Program-made: the position numbers and the translations under genes
The notes under the pieces: model-generated
Seen by the model: the letters and a program-made list of their open reading frames with translations, nothing else
Told to the model about the DNA's origin: nothing
The model's database searches: none
Source: Lepidodermella squamata
Taxonomy: Eukaryota; Gastrotricha
Assembly: GCA_047495785.1 (NCBI GenBank)
Contig: JBLDXI010000060.1
Location: 310,001 to 374,000 of the forward strand
Reading direction: 5' to 3'
Length of the DNA stretch: 64,000 nt
Part shown: positions 1 through 10,887 of the stretch, piece after piece
Layout: each line of letters starts with the position of its first letter
Position numbering within the stretch: position 1 is the stretch's first letter

Positions 1-682
1 ACAAGTCTCGGAATTTCCGTCCGATGCTCACAGAGGCAACAAGGAAAAATGCCAGTGAAAACATAAAACCAGTGTCGCTTATCAGGCTGTAACTGATATA
101 GAAAATTATTGATGCGAAATTCCAGATTTTCTCATCTTCGATCAGGTAGTTCAGCGGAGTTACCATTATACCGAAGGCGGCTCGATTCTCAATGAGAAGG
201 AAGGAAACTAGGGCAATGTTAAAAACCCATGAAAAGGCGAACGAAATGAAAACTGCTATGTTGAACCGGCGCCGCTTTTTGAGAATTGGTGTCATATCGA
301 GGATTTCGTCCTTGTATAGACATTCGCGCACATCTTTAACCTCCATGGAATGAACAAACTTGCCCTTACAGCTGCCCGAGAACAAATTCCATCGAACCAT
401 TGCAGCCATGAGTTGGTAGAAACCTATTGTTATGCAATAAAGCAAGCGGGATAGTGATGTGTTGCTCGCATTTGACCAGGCAAGGAATGAAAACACTCTC
501 ACTCCATTGATCCAAGCTATAGTAGTCATCGAAATCGCGTATGCTTTATAAGCTTTGGAGCTTGGACCATCGTAATCACTGGTGGGCCAATTCGGCAACA
601 GACCGAGGGCCTTCAACGGTATATACAACGGCTTGAAAGCTATGAAGTCATCAATGTAAGGTGGGTCAGATTTAGGAATCAT
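1..682 (-). CDS. Gustatory-receptor-like 7TM protein, 3' part beyond the window
   Basis: The open frame starts at ATG 682-680 and runs without a stop through the left edge, giving about 227 residues. It opens with a short cytosolic N-terminus containing FKPLY and LLPNWP. Hydrophobic segments follow, with the landmarks MVRWNLF, LKKRRRFN and EDEKIWNFAS, then GRKFRDL at the edge. This is the layout of invertebrate gustatory-receptor-like proteins, which are 7TM proteins with a cytosolic N-terminus. The strongest support is a second copy at 1094-3210 that shares many of these landmarks. The last TM segments lie outside the window. The family call is inferred from layout and could not be searched. 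Confidence 0.6.
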   Translation of the reverse strand, partial: MIPKSDPPYIDDFIAFKPLYIPLKALGLLPNWPTSDYDGPSSKAYKAYAISMTTIAWINGVRVFSFLAWSNASNTSLSRLLYCITIGFYQLMAAMVRWNLFSGSCKGKFVHSMEVKDVRECLYKDEILDMTPILKKRRRFNIAVFISFAFSWVFNIALVSFLLIENRAAFGIMVTPLNYLIEDEKIWNFASIIFYISYSLISDTGFMFSLAFFLVASVSIGRKFRDL

Positions 683-1093
683 GGTGCTATCGGTGAATGC
701 AACTGGCGTTCATCGCCTGTCGACCAGCTATCAGAATATGACGCATTTCCCACGCGAAAAAATAATGGATGGGTTTATTTTCAGTTCACATCTAAATGCA
801 GTAAACAATTATTTATGCCAGTTCGCAGATTGATTGCTTGCGTTGAAATCCTCCCCTGTGGCCAGCAAAGCCTGGCGGCTTTTTTCGCCATAAATATAAT
901 CAATCATAACCAAAAAATAGGTTAGCAGACCAGCCAGTAGCTGTAGAATACGGCTATATGTATATATGTATTACTAGCTCTTACTCATGAACAGAGAAAA
1001 CTAATGGTGACAACTTGTCCTATGAGCATCGAAGGTCGGTAATTGCAAAATCAATAATTATATATAGGAATGAATTGTGAAGATAAATTATAC
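683..1093. other. Spacer between gustatory-receptor-like gene and pseudogene
   Basis: This stretch separates the two receptor copies. A final exon of the upstream pseudogene may lie here: an AG at about 1022 is followed on minus by a short open stretch ending in TAA, but no TM7-like sequence is visible. Nothing else can be supported. Confidence 0.35.
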
Positions 1094-3210
1094 CTGGATT
1101 TGTACTGTTGTTCCTTTCGATTGAAGTCTAAGATTATTGAACAATTTTTCTCGCACACGATCGGCATCGTGGCAGATGTAAGCCGATGGGGCGATGAATG
1201 CCATTAACACCCACATCGAAAAACCAGGCAGGTTGTTGTTTGATCAATTGAAAAACTGTTAGAGGAACCACCCCATGCCGCTTGGTACAAGTTAGCGACA
1301 GTTCCAATGTAGCCGAAGCTTATACTTGCAAGAGTTGCAAGAATTGAGAAAAACATGGTTCGATCTAATCTATTACGCGGCTTTTCACGAGATAGAGGTG
1401 CCGATCTCGTATGAGCTCTCGAAACTTGATTTCGGGATAATATTGTTGATTCTCGCAGCTCCAAGACATAGGTCGTATCTTGTATGCAGACAACTTTGAA
1501 TTTTTTTGTGATTTCATCAGATAAATGGCGAAATTTTCTGCCCAAAGTGTAAGAAGCCATGATAAAAAACGCGATTGATTGAAAACATTAACCCGCCGTC
1601 ACATACGACGCTTAACAACAAGAAAATGGTTAACGAGGCGAAAGTCCACAAGTGTTCGTCCTCAACCTTTTTGCCTCTCACGATCATTAGATACGTAACC
1701 ATACATAAGGGCGATTCACAAACTCGTGTTTTCCACATGAATGATGCAAAAGATTTTTTGCAGGCTCACTTGAATCATGAACGATGAACGAACCCCGCTC
1801 ACAAATTATTTTTCATAATTCATGATTCAAGAAGCTGTTTAGCCATTTTTTATATGCGCTATTTTAATCTAAAAAAGGAGTGCGCCCGCAGGGCGCAGAA
1901 CCCACGACACTGGGCATGATAGTTCGTGTTAAACCCACTGTGCCACCAGTGAGCTTTTGTTGATTTCAGCGTTAGCGTCATTATCACAGTGGTCCGAGGT
2001 AAGGCGGGTAAACAAACCCCCTCGGCGTTCGAAAATTTCTGAAAAACGTCTCCTATTCTCGTTATTAACTGTTAACTTAGATTTTCCGAGCTATTGGAAA
2101 AATTCGTTAAAAATTCGATTATTTTCCATAAAATCCATTCCATGAATAACATTATTTGACCTTTATCTTCGGCTAGAGCACTCTGATTGGGCCGATTAAT
2201 TATTCCAAACCGATTATAATTTTTTCAGAAGTATAAATCATTGGGGTTCAAACTATTCGATTCAGTCATTTTTGGCGATGATTTATCGGCTATTGCTATG
2301 AATCCGAAATTTGGTGTAATTGCTAGCGTTAAAGCGGGCAATGTAGTCTCAACAATGCGAAAATTTAATTCACGCTAGTTTTGCAGCTCTGATACTGCAA
2401 GTCAACAGCAAAATGGAATATGATGACAGTAACGAACTCAACCACCGAAGCTCGCTACTAGCATAATGGTTTAGCTCCAACCGTGCCAAATTAGTATCCT
2501 GGGTTCAGTGCTCGGTGGTGGCTTAGTTTTTTTTATTTTGGCTAATTCGCACACAAAAAAATCGCTATTTGAATCATGAATTATGACAAATAATTTATGA
2601 GCGGGTTTCGTTCATCGTTCATGATTCAAATGGCTTCTCGACCGTTTTTGCAAGAGATGAATTTTGCGCATAAAAAATGATCAATGAATCATGAATGTGT
2701 ATTTTACACACGAGTTTGTGAACCCCACTATATATTGCATAAGAAACGACTCAGTATAAAAGTGATACAGCGGCGTAGTAGTTGTGTCGACTCGGCCAAA
2801 TTGCTTCGAGCTTTGAGGTTCGATTTCTCGTTACTACAAAGCGGCTGCTGCATGTATCGTAAGCTCAGCGCATCGTTGAGTTTCTGTCTCCAGCAATCTA
2901 GTAGCATGTTCCATCTGAAAATGGCAGAAATCAGTTGGAATAGCCCAATGACTATCCCAGGTAAATGAGATTGAACAAACAGATGATGCGAGGTATCAAC
3001 CCAGTAGTATGCCGCAAATATTCGTACCCCATCCACCCGTGCTATTACTTGCAGCGCTATCGCGTATGTGTTATACAGGACAGAACTTTCGCCGTCTAAA
3101 CCATGGGCAGGCCAGTTTGGCAGCAAGTCTAAAATTAAAATCTTCAATGGGTGATATAGCGGTCGAAAATCGCGGAAATCCGTAGTAACATAGCGCTGCC
3201 TTTTTGCCAT
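1094..3210 (-). pseudogene. Gustatory-receptor-like pseudogene split by a transposon
   Basis: Three stretches on minus match successive parts of the receptor at 1-682. The N-terminal part (3210-2731) has FRPLYHPLKIL, LLPNWP and FRWNML. The middle part (about 1700-1570) has VEDEHLWTFAS. The next part (1560 to about 1250) has GRKFRHLSDEI. A C-terminal stretch (1203-1094, AFIAPSAYICHD) follows and ends at a CAG|GTATAA donor. The parts are in different frames. One shift lies near a T run at 1561-1575 and another near 1215. The N-terminal frame ends in a TAG formed exactly at the junction with the inserted element. About 30 residues before VEDEHLW are missing relative to the other copy. A working multi-exon gene is possible but would need an intron at each break. 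Confidence 0.6.
1708..2728. mobile_element. Non-autonomous DNA transposon with nested inverted repeats
   Basis: The outer ends share the inverted 14-mer TTCACAAACTCGTG, at about 1714-1727 and reversed at 2710-2722. The element is flanked by TA at 1706-1707 and 2729-2730, as expected for a TA-targeting MITE. An inner pair of inverted repeats of about 61 nt (1770-1830 and 2569-2629) is nearly identical. No transposase is encoded. Two tRNA-like Pol III modules point outward: on minus near 1955-1880 with TGGCACAGTGG and a T run, and on plus near 2441-2520 with TAGCATAATGG, GGGTTCAGTG and T8. It sits inside the receptor pseudogene. Confidence 0.7.
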
Positions 3211-3219
3211 TAATGTCAA

Positions 3220-3835
3220 CGGATAAAAATATATTTTTGAAATTCCAATTCAGAACCTGTGGAAGATTTTGGCGTTATTTGAGATCTTTATAATCGGCAA
3301 AGGAATTCAGTATCCGCAAAGGAGTTCTGTATCCGCATTGGGAATTCAATCCTTCTTCAATTTTATGGCTTTAAAGTAGCATGGAGCTCTCATCAATTAC
3401 TGGACTCCGAATGGAACTCCAGGAACATTCAAACCCACGAAAATCCCAACCAAAAATCCCTCGATTGAGTTCTACTAGGTCATTTTATTAACATCCACGG
3501 AGATGTAACCTGACTTCGGATCTTGATCGTAATGACAATGCTAATATAGCTGAGTCTCCAGGCTAATTTCCATTATTATTCGTTGCGGATTTGCCGCAAA
3601 TCACCATACTAAACAGACGAGAACTTGTAATAACATGGCTAATAAAACATTGACACAACAGATATTGCTATTTCTAATAAGCTGCTTAAACGAGTACTGA
3701 CGTGGGCTCTTATCGGCCGGAGTCGAGTGTGAACTCAGTCGGGCGTGGTATTTACATTAATAGCAAGCATATTGTTTCTCAGCCTTAATGGCTATGCAAC
3801 AGCACGAATTGGCAGTCTAGCTGTTTCCATCCAAA
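3220..3835. other. Intergenic region upstream of the nuclease
   Basis: No coding signal is visible on either strand. There are near-direct repeats around 3300-3345 (GTATCCGCA). The nuclease promoter should lie toward the right end, but I see no clear TATA box. Confidence 0.4.
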
Positions 3836-4934
3836 ATGATAGACTTTGCACACTATATCGCTGCTGCTTGTTTGATTTGTCTTGCGACAGGTAAATGTTG
3901 TTACGAAAAAATCTTCAAGATAAAATACTCCTAAATGTTTAGCCGCAACTACATCGACTCAGCCATGTGAAGGGGTCGAATGCGCTGGTAAGCGAAATAA
4001 ATACGAGCATACGTACTGCATTGTCCGCATGTTCGACCCGACCGATGCGAAAAAGCTGCACTACCTTGTCCAGCAGGATATTGACACTAAACTACCAGAG
4101 TGGTCGATGTATTTCCAGAAGAAATCAAGCGCCCCGAAAAACAGCACAAGGAGCCGTGATTTTCGCGAACATGAATGTAAGACGAGCTTGAAGGGCTTCC
4201 AAAAAGGCACGTCGTACTATGACAACGTGCCTCGTCACCCGATTGAGACCGGGAAATACGGACCTTTGGCTATTTTCCATAAGGGCCATCTCACCCCGGC
4301 TGATGCTTTCAGCGAGAATCAAGCTCTGATGGACAACACTTTCTACTACATCAACGCCGCCCCGCAAATCGCCGATATGAACCGAGCCTGGTTCAACGTC
4401 GAAGATGCATCGAAAGATTTCATCAATGAAAGGTCAACCAGCAATGGCGGTTTCATCATCACCGGTGTTTATCACTCGGATAGCGATGACGTCCCAGATT
4501 ATTTCTGGAAGATAGTCTGCACCAAGATTGACAGCGGTGTCGCTGCTGGTTTCTTCTACCATAGCAACGTTATCCCTGATGGCGGTAAAGACAATTACTG
4601 CCCAGTCATCAATCGCTACATCGACGACATGGTCGTTCCTCGTGACATGGATCAGTTCGAGAAAATGTTCCCATTGCTGAGCCTGAGCGACATCTGGGAA
4701 AAGTGGAGCAAATACGGAGCTAGTTACTACCCAGACGCCGAGCATCAGGTTCTGATCAAGTCGTGCAAGGCAGCGAAGAAGTTGCCGACATGTGTTGACG
4801 TCGATTTTCCGACACCCACGAAAAAGTCATGCGGTGACACTAGCGAAGGCGCGCCCGCTAAGACTTCAAAAAAGAAGACCACTACAACTCCGAAACCTTG
4901 CAAGCCTCGCAGAGCTAGAAAATCTGGAAAATAA
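3836..4934 (+). CDS. Secreted DNA/RNA non-specific endonuclease
   Basis: Two exons (3836-3890 and 3943-4934) join at ACAG|GTAAAT and TTTAG|CC to give 348 residues. Exon 1 supplies a signal peptide (MIDFAHYIAAACLICLA), so the mature enzyme is extracellular or lysosomal. The catalytic block reads KGHLTPADAF, with the general-base His near residue 134, followed by TFYYINAAPQ and MNRAWF. This is the signature of the Serratia nuclease/EndoG superfamily, whose Asn ligates Mg2+. The family usually has an R before GH; here it is K. The tail is rich in Lys, Thr and Pro (KTSKKKTTTTPKP) and may be basic for nucleic-acid contact. AATAAA lies at 5025-5030. The likely role is digestion of foreign or dietary nucleic acid. 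Confidence 0.85.
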
Positions 4935-5071
4935 ACCCAACTGCGTTACTTTAAATTAAGCATGATGCATGGCTTCACCGGTGAAATTTATTTAGCCCAC
5001 TTTTCCACAGCGGAAATAAAGATCTTGCTTCAACATGCTTTTATTTTGAGGCTTACCTGACATTGATAGGT

Positions 5072-6387
5072 TCAATTGGTCATTTTACTCATGTAAACGA
5101 TGATAACCAAAAGACCGCACAAGAAAGATATCGCAGCGGCAATAATGTCAATGAAACGAATCACACGAATTCCAGTGCCGTCATCTCTTTCAAACACGAG
5201 TCGTTTCATCGAACGGAATTTCGCAATGTAACACGCAACTAGGGCGTAAACTGTTATAACCACGCAAATAAGCATCAGATACGTGACAATATTGATGAGG
5301 TAAACTTCCTCGGCCGTGCGAGGGATCAAAGTAGAAACAAGGGTCAGCACCACGGCCAGTGCCAGGTTGACTGTAACGCAGAACCCGGGTCGGTCTGGAT
5401 GGCGTGGATCCATCAATAACCCGGCAACTTGAAGCAAGAACAGCGTCAAGGTGGGCAAAAACACATTGCCAATGTAGTATTCATATTTCCGCTTCAGAGT
5501 CAGCTTCAGAGAAACGTGATCAAAACCACCAGCGTCGAAGACAGTTCCGTTGTAGCTTACAAAATTCCAGATATCGTCAGCACGGAGTGGAGCGTAAGTA
5601 TCTATCAAAGTCACTTGCTCAAGATTGATAGTGACTTCGTTGTTCGTATTTTCATTTTCAAATTCGTAGTTGCACCAAGCCGTGTCGAATGGAAATTTCG
5701 TGTATTTGAAGCCGAAACACATCGATGTGAATGGACGAACGCAATAGATGACGAATCTAGGCATTGAACCGCGAAAAGGCCTGACCTTAACCAGAATCTC
5801 CCTGGGAACGAGTGGAGAGTTTTAAGCCTTCAAGTAAGTGTTCTCAATTGAATACCCTCGAAGAGGTCTCGATTCTCCTATAGCATTAATATGCTGCATA
5901 TCAGGCCACCACACCTCTTCCTTTGGGACTTCGAACTGCAGTCGATCGAGTAAACTTTGGGAGTAGTTTTGATAGCCTGGCAACAGGTCTGACCGAATGT
6001 CTCGGCCGCATGGCATATCCCACAAGATGCGCAAAGTCATTGACACAGTAATGCTGTACTCGAAAGTCTAATTTGATGAAATTAATAAAACAATTGGCTG
6101 TAGTACCTCATCGATTCATCGTTGACTTCCGTTATTTGCAGAATTCTTGAAACCAAGTAGCTTCGAATCGGTAATTTGAAGTTATTAGTTTGCAAGTGAT
6201 AAGCCGCTGGCAAGTTGTTAGCCCTGGCAATTGGGCACAGTTGGAAAAAGCGATCTCTCATTTCATTGACTCTAACATCGTCAGGAAGCTGTTCTTGGGC
6301 ATCCCCTTCGGCCTTTTGACCTCTAACAGCTGCGTTTAGAGTAAATAATGCCATAAAACGAGTTACGATAGTAATGAGCAACGCCAT
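5072..6387 (-). CDS. Cys-loop ligand-gated ion channel (LGIC-A)
   Basis: Three exons (6387-6107, 6053-5856, 5801-5072) give 402 residues; both introns are phase 2 and about 54 nt. A signal peptide is followed by CPIARANNLPAA, a beta-sandwich with LRILWDMPCGRD and WWPDMQHINA, and a Cys-loop from CFGFKY to FPFDTAWC. Four TM segments follow: M1 near VFLPTLTLFLLQ, M2 near VTVNLALAVVLTLVS, then M3, and M4 at the C-terminus. The M3-M4 loop is short. M2 starts with Asp-Arg and keeps Leu at 9', resembling cation channels of the nicotinic type. No vicinal Cys pair is seen in loop C, so it is not alpha-like. The ligand is unknown. A GPCR gene lies 457 bp upstream in the same orientation. Confidence 0.88.
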
Positions 6388-6844
6388 TTCTCTTGCAGAT
6401 AAATTATAGAATGTGGGCTACCCCCAAGGCATTCACAATTCGGGACTCGTATTTAGGCCGCGCTACGAACAGAATCGCGTGTAGTTTTCTTCGAGTTTAA
6501 AGCCCTTTCATCCGCCGAGCGTGACTAATTATCGGCACTTCTTCTCATCGCAATTCATCACTTCGCGTTTATATTCAAATTAGCACGCTTCTTTTCAGTC
6601 CAATGTTCTTGGTTTCTCGTATTCCTTATTCAGTCGGAGATCCGCTTTAAAGAAATTTTATCAAAACAAAATCGCCTCTTAAAGATTAGTGACAACAAAG
6701 ACCGTTTCATATTATGAGAATCTTGTTCCAGTTAGCGAAGATGACGAATAAAGAACGTCTTAGATCTTATAGTTATATAGGTGTATATGTTTTTATAGGT
6801 TTCAAGTATTTTTTAATTTAAATTGCTTCATACACATAAGCAAT
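6388..6844. other. Spacer between LGIC-A and GPCR-A
   Basis: This holds the LGIC-A promoter region and the GPCR-A 3' flank. No open frame or RNA gene could be supported. Confidence 0.4.
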
Positions 6845-8038
6845 TCAATGCCCGACGGGAGTAATCTGAGATACTTTTTTCCATGTGAATAGTTTTTTAA
6901 TTCGATCTTTAGCCGTTGAAATTGCGTTCGGTTTTAAACTGAGAATGAGTGGAGTAACAGATACTTGGAACATGACCGCAACTACGGATAATCTGCTCAA
7001 CCATGGGGCCAACCAAACCGGACCCACGCTATCATAAAGAGTAATCGCTATAAAACTGAATGATATCGGACAGTTGAAAACGCTAAACAGCAATAAAGAG
7101 CCGATGGCTTGTTTGACCAAAAATATTTCCCGCCTCCGCCAGTCTTGTCGAACTTTCGAGTCACGATGTGCCTGCCCTGACGTGAGAGATTTGAACTTGA
7201 AGTAGATAATTCTAAATAACATAACGATATGTTAATGGCAACTGGGCAGAAACGGCCTTGGACTTTACCCGTAGTTGTAGGCGACGCCGGTATTCACGAC
7301 GATGAAAATTCCGCCGATGTACGACGCTTGTATCACCGAAGTATCGATTTTGTGGTACAATCTACGCGGAAACATAGCGCAAAAAGGCACAGCCGTACCA
7401 TTTCTGATATTTGGTACACTGATATGTTGTACTGAGAAAGTTTGGAACGGGTGAATGAATACGGTGAACCAAAGAGCCGCACAAATAAGAATAAGACACA
7501 TCGCTAGCATCACCATCTGAAACACAGTTGAACTGTTGCGATTAGTTCGAAATGTACTTTATTGCAAGCTCACCCTTTTGGAATTCGGTCTAGAGTTGGG
7601 AGTGTTCGAGGTTATACAGATTCGCCTTTCGTAGCTTATAAGCATCATGTCGAATAAACTCACAGATCCAAAAACCATGACCGCGTAATAAGTCGCTGCG
7701 CAGGAGCTGTTATCGGCTTCCCAAAACCCCGTTTCAAGCGTCGCAAGAGCGCCGAGGAAAAAAGGTAGGCAAAACAGGAAATTACTAACGCCCGAAATGG
7801 CAGTCAGCATCAGGAAGTCCCGCTTAACTCCGCGTTTGTAATAGACATAACAGTTTAAAGTTGTGGTCACAGCCATCAGGCAGGTGAAAAAGCCGAGACA
7901 GGAGGTGAAAAGCAAGCGGTCTGTGTAGGAAGCATCTACATCTTGCAATGAGCCAATAAAATACGGTCTGGCTTCACCAAAGCCGGTGTCAGGAATGACA
8001 GCCCGAATCCAACAGCCTGAAATGGCGGATTGATTCAT
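6845..8038 (-). CDS. Orphan rhodopsin-like GPCR (GPCR-A)
   Basis: Three exons (8038-7574, 7516-7269, 7211-6845) give 359 residues. After an N-terminus with IPDTGFGEARPYF come seven hydrophobic segments. TM3 ends in ISYERRICI, a variant of the E/DRY motif that couples to G protein. TM7 ends VSVTPLILSLKP, where NPxxY has become TPLIL. The second extracellular loop region has a candidate disulfide partner (VPFCAMF). Its closest relative in the window is GPCR-C at 17949-19168, which shares RPYFxG, GVKRDFLxLT and TGFWEADN. GPCR-A carries an extra intron (7268-7212) that GPCR-C lacks. Ligand unknown. Confidence 0.82.
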
Positions 8039-8090
8039 TTCAATGACAAGTACTTCAGTGTGTACTCAAAGCTGGGGCCGCGGAAGAGGA

Positions 8091-8132
8091 GTGTGTGTGT
8101 GTGTGTTTGTGTGTTTGTGTGGTTTGTGTGTG
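8091..8132. repeat. GT-rich microsatellite
   Basis: About 40 bases of (GT)n with scattered GTTT interruptions lie about 50 bp upstream of the GPCR-A start codon, so repeat length could affect its promoter. Confidence 0.9.
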
Positions 8133-9114
8133 CTAAAGTATAACGAAATTCACTCTTGGATGCGTGCTTCACGAACGCCGCTAAATAAGCCGTATCTGTT
8201 TCATGTTCAATCCGATGTAAACGGATAATAATGCTTATTATTTCTCTTCCCCGCGAATAAGCATCTATATCCTCACGGGGTTGAGGAATATGAAGGCAAG
8301 AAAACTGGATTTATCTAGTGTTGCATCTTTCCATTGTGCAGATGGCGAGATGATTAATGATTACATTTTTCGAAACGGATGGGCTATTTGGCTGAAACAC
8401 CATCACATCTTTTACATGATGAATTATTCGCGTTTGTTAAGGAGTGTTTAAATAGCGGAAGAATAGTGTTGCAATAGTCATTTTATTCAAAAAATCAGTC
8501 CGCGGATGAGCAATCAAGTCGTTAAAAAAAAATCTACGTTACAAATCAAAGTTGGCAACCAAACGCTCAAGAAGACTTGCAGGTGAAATGACTGGTGGCC
8601 ACGGTAAAAAATCTCTTTGAAGATCTGGAATGTATTTTTTGCAGGTTTTAGTTCCAGAAAATGAACATTCCCAGGCCGGCATGAGCAATTTCGACTAATT
8701 CGAACAACTCATCCGAACAATTCGATATGACCCCTTTCCTCGCCTGTCTTCCTCGCATTTTCCAATCCCATTTCAGTTTGCAACTTATTACTTTTCTCTT
8801 GACTCATATCGGTCCGAGTTTTGGAAAACTCCGACGTTTAGAATTTGTAGTTCTGAAATCCCTTCACAAGGCAGAGGAATATTTCTTGCCGCGCTACCCA
8901 ATGCCCGTAAATCCTGCTTAATCGATATATTGCTAATTATGGTCAAAAGGACACCTTTAACGACATAGTTATGGTTAGATTTTCACTGCGGTTGTCCTGC
9001 GGTAGTTGAGAGGTACGTTTTCGGTCGAAGCCCAGAAAACTTAGCGACATGCGACATTTCGTAATATGAGCGGAATTCGAATGTATGAAAGGCCTGAAAA
9101 TAACTAACCCTAAC
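8133..9114. other. Intergenic region, no clear gene
   Basis: Several short open frames occur, including one at 8727-8921, but none shows a domain, signal peptide or splice support. Confidence 0.4.
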
Positions 9115-9232
9115 CTGTAGAGGCAGAAACAGCCGATGACACGGCTCGCGCTTCCATTTCCGCGGCTTTTTGAGCAGCTTTCACAGATCCATTCGAAAAT
9201 AATGTGGCAGTAACTGGAATTAATCGCAACAT
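9115..9232 (-). CDS. Possible first coding exon of a small Ala-rich protein
   Basis: ATG at 9232 follows directly after a good acceptor (TTTTCAG|ATG) and the frame encodes about 39 residues (MLRLIPVTATLF, then KAAQKAAEMEARAVSSAV), ending at ACAG|GTTAGG. The composition resembles a basic, Ala-rich leader such as a mitochondrial presequence. The next exon probably starts after TTTTCAG near 9096; in the phase-matched frame it adds only 18 residues before a stop. No family is recognised. Confidence 0.3.
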
Positions 9233-9639
9233 CTGAAAATTAAGAACGCGCGTGTCCTATAGCGTGGGCAGAGTTATGCAAGATAGTGTGCTTCGTGAAA
9301 ATATCTTCTTTTACTTGCGAGCTTGCAGCTTGCAGCTCGCATTAAATCGTTAGAAAGCCATGACGTTTAGGTATTCTATTATGTTGATCTGATTTCAATT
9401 TTTACCAGGTTCGCCACGACGGAAAATAGCGAACATCGATTTTGAGCAAATCTGTGAGCAAATAGTTATCTATATGAGAAATGTTCCTCACAGTGAATTC
9501 GCATAACAAAGTTTGACCTCGCGCCATCAAATATTCGGGTTAGTCTGTACAGGAAATTGGGCTTCAACGCTCGGTTGCCGAAATATTATGATCTTTGTTT
9601 TCATCTTGCATTTTTGTATATATAAAAAAGGAACGAGCC
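9233..9639. other. Spacer upstream of the LamG-like pseudogene
   Basis: An AG-rich patch with repeated GAGCTTGCAGCTTGCAGC lies near 9320-9340. No gene is supported. Confidence 0.35.
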
Positions 9640-10887
9640 ATGAAATGCAGTCCTATCCTCATCGCCAGCTTTGTCCAAGTATGCGCTGCTTACTTGGATG
9701 TTTCAAAGATTCAACTGCCTCGCTTCGACAAGCTCATTGCATTCTGGCCAATGGACGCATACTCTGGTCTTGCAGGATTTACTAGAAAAAACGGAACGCT
9801 TCAACCATTGCCAACTAACAACACGGTTACATTTCGCCGGAACAATATTGTAAATACAGGTTACTACGCGACAAGAGCGGCCAAAATCGCGAGTTATATG
9901 ATACCCGAAATTCCGGGTTCGTTCACAGTTTCCGTGCATGCTGGCGACAGAATCAAACAGGCCTTCATCTTCGGCGACACACTTGGCTCACTTGTATTCG
10001 AGGGCTTATTCAACATTACGCAGTATAGTATTCACTTGAGAACAGGCCCGGATAGTTGGATGGCGGTAAATAGCCCTTTAAATGAATCGACAAAGAAATA
10101 CATCGATTGCCGCTCAATAGCTGTCACTTACGATAATCCTTCGAGTACAGTTGTTTTCTATGGAATGAATAACATCGATCAACAATTGTCGTACAAAAAT
10201 GCCACGATTCAACAAAAAATCTAAACCAATGGGACATCGCGTGAATTCGTGATAGGCAAAAGGAGCACTCCCGATCTTGTCGAGTTTCAAATTTCTTGAG
10301 TTTCATTGTACGAAGCCGCGTTAACAGCAGCTGAGGTGAAGGCGTTGTTTCTCACGCCGTGCCGTAACGCAGATTTATCCGCGATGGGCGAAATCGATCA
10401 GGTCGATATGAAAGACGTTCCACGCAGAGAAAATCTCATCGGATTTTGGCCTCTTTCGTTTGATTCAAAGTTACTCGGCTGGGACGGCGCTGGTAAAGTT
10501 ATTGTGCCTCGCCAGCCAAGCTCTTTCAATGCAAAGCGGATAAAATTCGAAGGTCCTTATGCACGGGGTAGCATTGCGTTGAATCTGACCAGCTCGGCAA
10601 TCAATCAAGCTGGCGGATTAGTTGCTTACGATGGCTTGCGAAGACCGGGATCTGGCTTCACGTTCGCATTCTACATCAAATCTCCGACTTGCGGTGAGAA
10701 TGGGCACGGAATAGTTACTATTGCTGGTCTCCTCGCCGTTCAATGTCAAATCACAAGCGTTCTCAACACGGAAATCAAGTTCCTTGACATATCTGGCAAA
10801 AAATCAGCGAAAATAAATATGTTCGGGAAAGCCCAGATGAAAATTTACCGCGATAATCTCGGCCTAAAATTTAGCTCATCTTTCTGA
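9640..10887 (+). pseudogene. Secreted LamG/concanavalin-like two-domain protein, degenerate
   Basis: A signal peptide (MKCSPILIASFVQVCAA) precedes a LamG-like jelly-roll domain that opens LIAFWPMD and should end with LYEAALTAAEVKALF, a typical end for the fold. A second domain opens LIGFWPLS. All of this is in one reading frame from 9640 to 10887, but a TAA after TIQQKI (ending 10224) and a TGA near 10300 interrupt the first domain. The bases between the stops still encode family-like sequence (REFVIGKRSTPDLVEFQIS), so they are not an intron. The second domain stops at 10887 before its own closing helix. I read this as a recent pseudogene; stop-codon readthrough is less likely. Confidence 0.65.

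Noticed and set aside
2441-2520. A genuine tRNA gene.
   Set aside because: A-box and B-box words exist, but the acceptor and D-arm cannot be folded with the correct spacing.
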